Source: Anaerolineales bacterium
Lineage (GTDB): Bacteria; Chloroflexota; Anaerolineae; UBA7937
Length of the DNA: 8,715 bases
NCBI GenBank assembly: GCA_030593425.1
Contig: JAUVHF010000060.1
Span: 1-8,715 of the forward strand
Reading direction: 5' to 3'
In this document: piece by piece, positions 7,390 to 8,715 of the stretch
Layout of the letters: each line of letters begins with the position of its first letter
How positions within the stretch are numbered: the first letter of the stretch is position 1
Position numbers and translations under genes: made by a program
Notes under the pieces: generated by a model
Told to the model about the DNA's origin: nothing
Databases searched by the model: none
Seen by the model: the letters and a program-made list of their open reading frames with translations, nothing else

Positions 7390-7496
7390 GACAACTTCAT
7401 ATAAGGGCGCGTTTGCGGTTCGCTTCGTTGGCCAGAATGCTTTCGGCACTTCGCCACCATCGGAGCCGTTACACGACAGCAGTAGATGTAGTTGTC
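7390..7496. repeat. 107-nt imperfect inverted-repeat element
   Basis: The left arm GACAACTTCATATA (7390-7403) and the right arm TAGATGTAGTTGTC (7483-7496) are complementary at 12 of 14 positions. Inside, CGGTTC near 7414 can pair with GAGCCG near 7464 with a G-T wobble, so a longer folded structure is possible. The element begins three bases after the LysE stop. It could be a MITE-like repeat, a degenerate attC-like site, or a transcript hairpin. No run of T follows, so it is not a standard intrinsic terminator. The arms do not match the attC consensus boxes well. Confidence 0.4.
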
Positions 7497-7518
7497 AGTT
7501 CTGTTTGGGAGCGCAACT

Positions 7519-7687
7519 TTGAAGAATAGCGCAGTTCTGGTTGTCGGCGGGGGCATCGCCGGGATTCAGACCTCCATAGACCTGGCTAACCTGGGCTTCC
7601 GGGTCCATTTGGTGGAGAGGACGCCCTCTATCGGAGGGCGCATGGCACAACTAGATAAGACCTTCCCCACCAACGACTGCTCCATAA
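7519..7687 (+). pseudogene. hdrA: 5' remnant of an hdrA-type gene (heterodisulfide reductase subunit A-like)
   Basis: About 56 codons of an HdrA N terminus remain: AVLVVGGGIAGIQTS (FAD-binding GxGxxG), VHLVERTPSIGGRMAQLDKTF and the conserved PTNDCS motif, with homology ending abruptly after the codon ATA at 7684. HdrA proteins normally exceed 300 residues and go on to Fe-S and FAD domains. None of that is present; past this point the frame reads as nonsense to a TGA at 7825-7827. A TTG at 7519, with GGGAG 7 nt upstream, aligns to within one residue with the ATG of the second hdrA at 8669, so the native start seems kept. HdrA is the flavoprotein that would take electrons from the AOR/ferredoxin pair upstream. 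The copy is broken and presumably inactive, unless assembly is at fault. Confidence 0.82.
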
Positions 7688-7813
7688 CCAAACCGGGCGG
7701 TCATCGCCCAACGAAATCACGGCCTGGTGATCACCGGGCCCAGTCTACCCGAGATCTTCGCCCGCATCGAGGGTGGGCTAATCGAGATAAGCCACGAGAT
7801 CCCTCAAAGATAG
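7688..7813 (+). pseudogene. 3' remnant of a class II aldolase/adducin-family gene
   Basis: Shifted +1 relative to the hdrA remnant, codons 7688-7810 read PNRAVIAQRNHGLVITGPSL and continue PEIFARIEGGLIEISHEIPQR to a TAG at 7811-7813. The RNHGLVITG block followed by a PEIFARIE helix resembles the C-terminal part of class II aldolases (fuculose-phosphate aldolase/adducin fold), where the NHG histidine belongs to the metal site. Only about 41 residues remain of a domain that usually exceeds 180, and no start is available, since an in-frame TAA lies at 7685-7687 next to the join. It is therefore the tail of a gene whose front was lost when it was joined to hdrA. The call rests on a short stretch, so it is moderate. 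Confidence 0.6.
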
Positions 7814-7862
7814 GGGCGAGGGGATGAGGATGCTTCTTGTAAGCGTATCGTTGCCTCATTTT

Positions 7863-7885
7863 GCGCCTTAGGCAAACTAAAAAGT
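7863..7885 (+). repeat. Direct repeat, copy 2, upstream of the nitroreductase gene
   Basis: Begins GCGCCTTAGGCAAA and matches 6701-6723 at 19 of 23 positions. Its AGGCAA (7870-7875) can also pair with TTGCCT at 7851-7856, giving a small 6-bp stem with a 13-nt loop. No T-run follows. Confidence 0.45.
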
Positions 7886-7938
7886 GTAACTACTTCTACG
7901 CCATATTACCCGGCGATCTAAATAAATCGGAGGTCTGT

Positions 7939-8607
7939 ATGACGAAGCCGCAGTTTCTTCCGCTTGCGACCTATCGTGAATACCCCGTCGAGGAGATGAC
8001 GCAGCGCGCGGCTGCTTTCTACGCCGACATCCAACGGCGACGGACAGTGCGCCACTTCTCGGACCGACCAGTGCCACCTGAGGTCATCGAACATTGCCTG
8101 CGTGCCGCTGCAACTGCGCCCAGCGGCGCGAATATGCAACCGTGGTACTTTGTGGTCGTCACTGACCCTGCCGTCAAGCGACAGATTCGGGCGGCGGCTG
8201 AAGAGGGAGAGCGTGAGTTCTACCACCACCGGGCCTCACGAGAGTGGCTGGAGGCCCTGGCTCCTTTGGCCACCAGCGAGCACAAGCCCTTCTTGGAGAC
8301 CGCTCCGTACCTGATTGCCATCTTTGTGCAGCGTTACGGGCTGTTGCCGGATGGCCGCACAATCAAGCACTACTACGCGCTTGAGTCAGTGGGGATCGCG
8401 ACAGGGATACTGATCACAGCGATCCACTACGCTGGCCTCGTTGCGCTTACCTATACGCCCAGTCCGATGGGTTTTCTGAACGAAATCCTTGGGCGGCCCG
8501 CCAACGAACGGCCGTTTTTGCTCCTAGTCGTGGGCTATCCAGCTGATGATGCGGTCGTGCCCGAAATTCGCAGGAAGTCGCTGCAAGAGATAGCCACGTT
8601 TGTTTGA
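7939..8607 (+). CDS. Nitroreductase-superfamily flavoprotein, iodotyrosine deiodinase-like
   Basis: A 222-residue FMN-dependent nitroreductase-fold protein, starting at the ATG at 7939 with CGGAGG 5 nt upstream. FMN-site marks are QRRRTVRHF (residues 32-40) and APSGANMQPW (60-69). The resemblance to iodotyrosine deiodinase (IYD) is specific: KHYYALESVGIATG, TPSPMGFLNEILGRP and VGYPADDAVVP all have IYD counterparts. The three IYD residues that grip the halotyrosine zwitterion are all present: E91 and Y95 in EREFY, and K116 in HKPFLETAP. T173 in TYTP matches the Thr that bonds flavin N5 and favours one-electron chemistry. Reductive dehalogenation of halotyrosine or a halophenol is the best guess. 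Quinone or nitro reduction remains possible. The 125-nt leader suggests its own promoter. AGG/AGA is used for 1 of 19 Arg codons, against 19 of 34 in the dehydratase-type gene, pointing to transfer. Confidence 0.88.
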   Translation: MTKPQFLPLATYREYPVEEMTQRAAAFYADIQRRRTVRHFSDRPVPPEVIEHCLRAAATAPSGANMQPWYFVVVTDPAVKRQIRAAAEEGEREFYHHRASREWLEALAPLATSEHKPFLETAPYLIAIFVQRYGLLPDGRTIKHYYALESVGIATGILITAIHYAGLVALTYTPSPMGFLNEILGRPANERPFLLLVVGYPADDAVVPEIRRKSLQEIATFV

Positions 8608-8668
8608 GGGTGAATATGAGAGAACCAATTCGTCCCGTGAACAGTCGTTACGTTGAGAGAGGTTCTTG

Positions 8669-8715
8669 ATGAGCCGGGCGGTTCTAGTCATCGGCGGGGG
8701 GATAGCCGGGATTCA
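8669..8715 (+). CDS. hdrA: HdrA-like FAD protein, N-terminal start only (runs off the window)
   Basis: The ATG at 8669 is preceded by GAGAGAGG (8655-8662) with a 6-nt spacer, a strong ribosome site. The 15 complete codons read MSRAVLVIGGGIAGI, the Rossmann FAD-binding start shared with the remnant at 7519 (AVLVVGGGIAGI). Third codon positions differ (CTA/CTG, GGG/GGC, ATA/ATC), so it is a diverged paralogue or homologue and not a recent exact copy. It is assigned to HdrA by that likeness and by the AOR-ferredoxin context. Other FAD/NAD oxidoreductases share this motif, so the call is tentative until the rest is read. Confidence 0.6.
   Translation, partial: MSRAVLVIGGGIAGI

Noticed and set aside
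6682..7470. 9-nt direct repeat GGAGCCGTT at 6682-6690 and 7462-7470 around LysE, like a target-site duplication
   Set aside because: Nine-base matches are expected by chance many times in a window of this size, and no clear terminal inverted repeats or transposase accompany it.
7863..7938. Upstream extension of the deiodinase-like gene to a TTG at 7861
   Set aside because: The added 26 residues have no family likeness, and CGGAGG sits at the right distance from the ATG at 7939.
1..8715. CRISPR arrays, tRNA or rRNA genes
   Set aside because: I found no regularly spaced repeats and no tRNA- or rRNA-like sequence on either strand by eye.

Overview
The window looks like a piece of chromosome from an uncultured anaerobic bacterium. 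Its genes encode oxygen-sensitive, low-potential chemistry: a 2-hydroxyacyl-CoA dehydratase/benzoyl-CoA reductase-type subunit with its ATP-driven activator, an aldehyde:ferredoxin oxidoreductase (AOR) family protein, a four-cluster ferredoxin, and HdrA-type flavoproteins. All genes are on the + strand and most have good Shine-Dalgarno sites. The core genes favour AGG/AGA for Arg and ATA/ATC for Ile, which recalls Chloroflexota or Desulfobacterota of anoxic sediments. An archaeal origin is not formally excluded, and the taxon is only a guess.

Layout. Positions 1-471 hold the C-terminal domain of a ketopantoate-reductase-family oxidoreductase that enters from the left. Next come a solitary HgdB/BcrC-type Fe-S subunit (529-1779) and, 8 nt later, its BadF/HgdC-type activator (1788-2585). 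A divergent thiolase-like protein (2664-3869) and a 69-residue zinc-ribbon protein (3981-4190) follow. Then come the AOR (4275-6179) and a 16-Cys ferredoxin (6190-6675), which are translationally linked. From 6676 the character changes: a LysE-family exporter (6761-7387), a 107-nt imperfect inverted repeat, a 56-codon 5' remnant of hdrA joined out of frame to the 3' tail of a class II aldolase gene (7519-7813), and an iodotyrosine-deiodinase-like nitroreductase (7939-8607). A second hdrA begins at 8669 and runs off the window.

How the genes may work together (inference). The left block reads as a catabolic cassette. The PanE-like enzyme could reduce a 2-oxo acid to a 2-hydroxy acid. The Fe-S subunit and activator could dehydrate or reduce the CoA ester. 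The thiolase could cleave or condense the acyl-CoA. The AOR, ferredoxin and HdrA would move electrons between aldehyde/acid couples, ferredoxin and a further acceptor. The AOR-ferredoxin-HdrA module appears to have been broken by a patch of different codon usage that carries LysE, gene debris and the deiodinase-like gene.

The points most worth following are the hdrA::aldolase fusion pseudogene with a second hdrA start downstream, the complete halotyrosine-binding residue set in the nitroreductase, the unusual thiolase motifs, the lone dehydratase subunit with an activator, and a 23-nt imperfect direct repeat in front of both foreign-looking genes.
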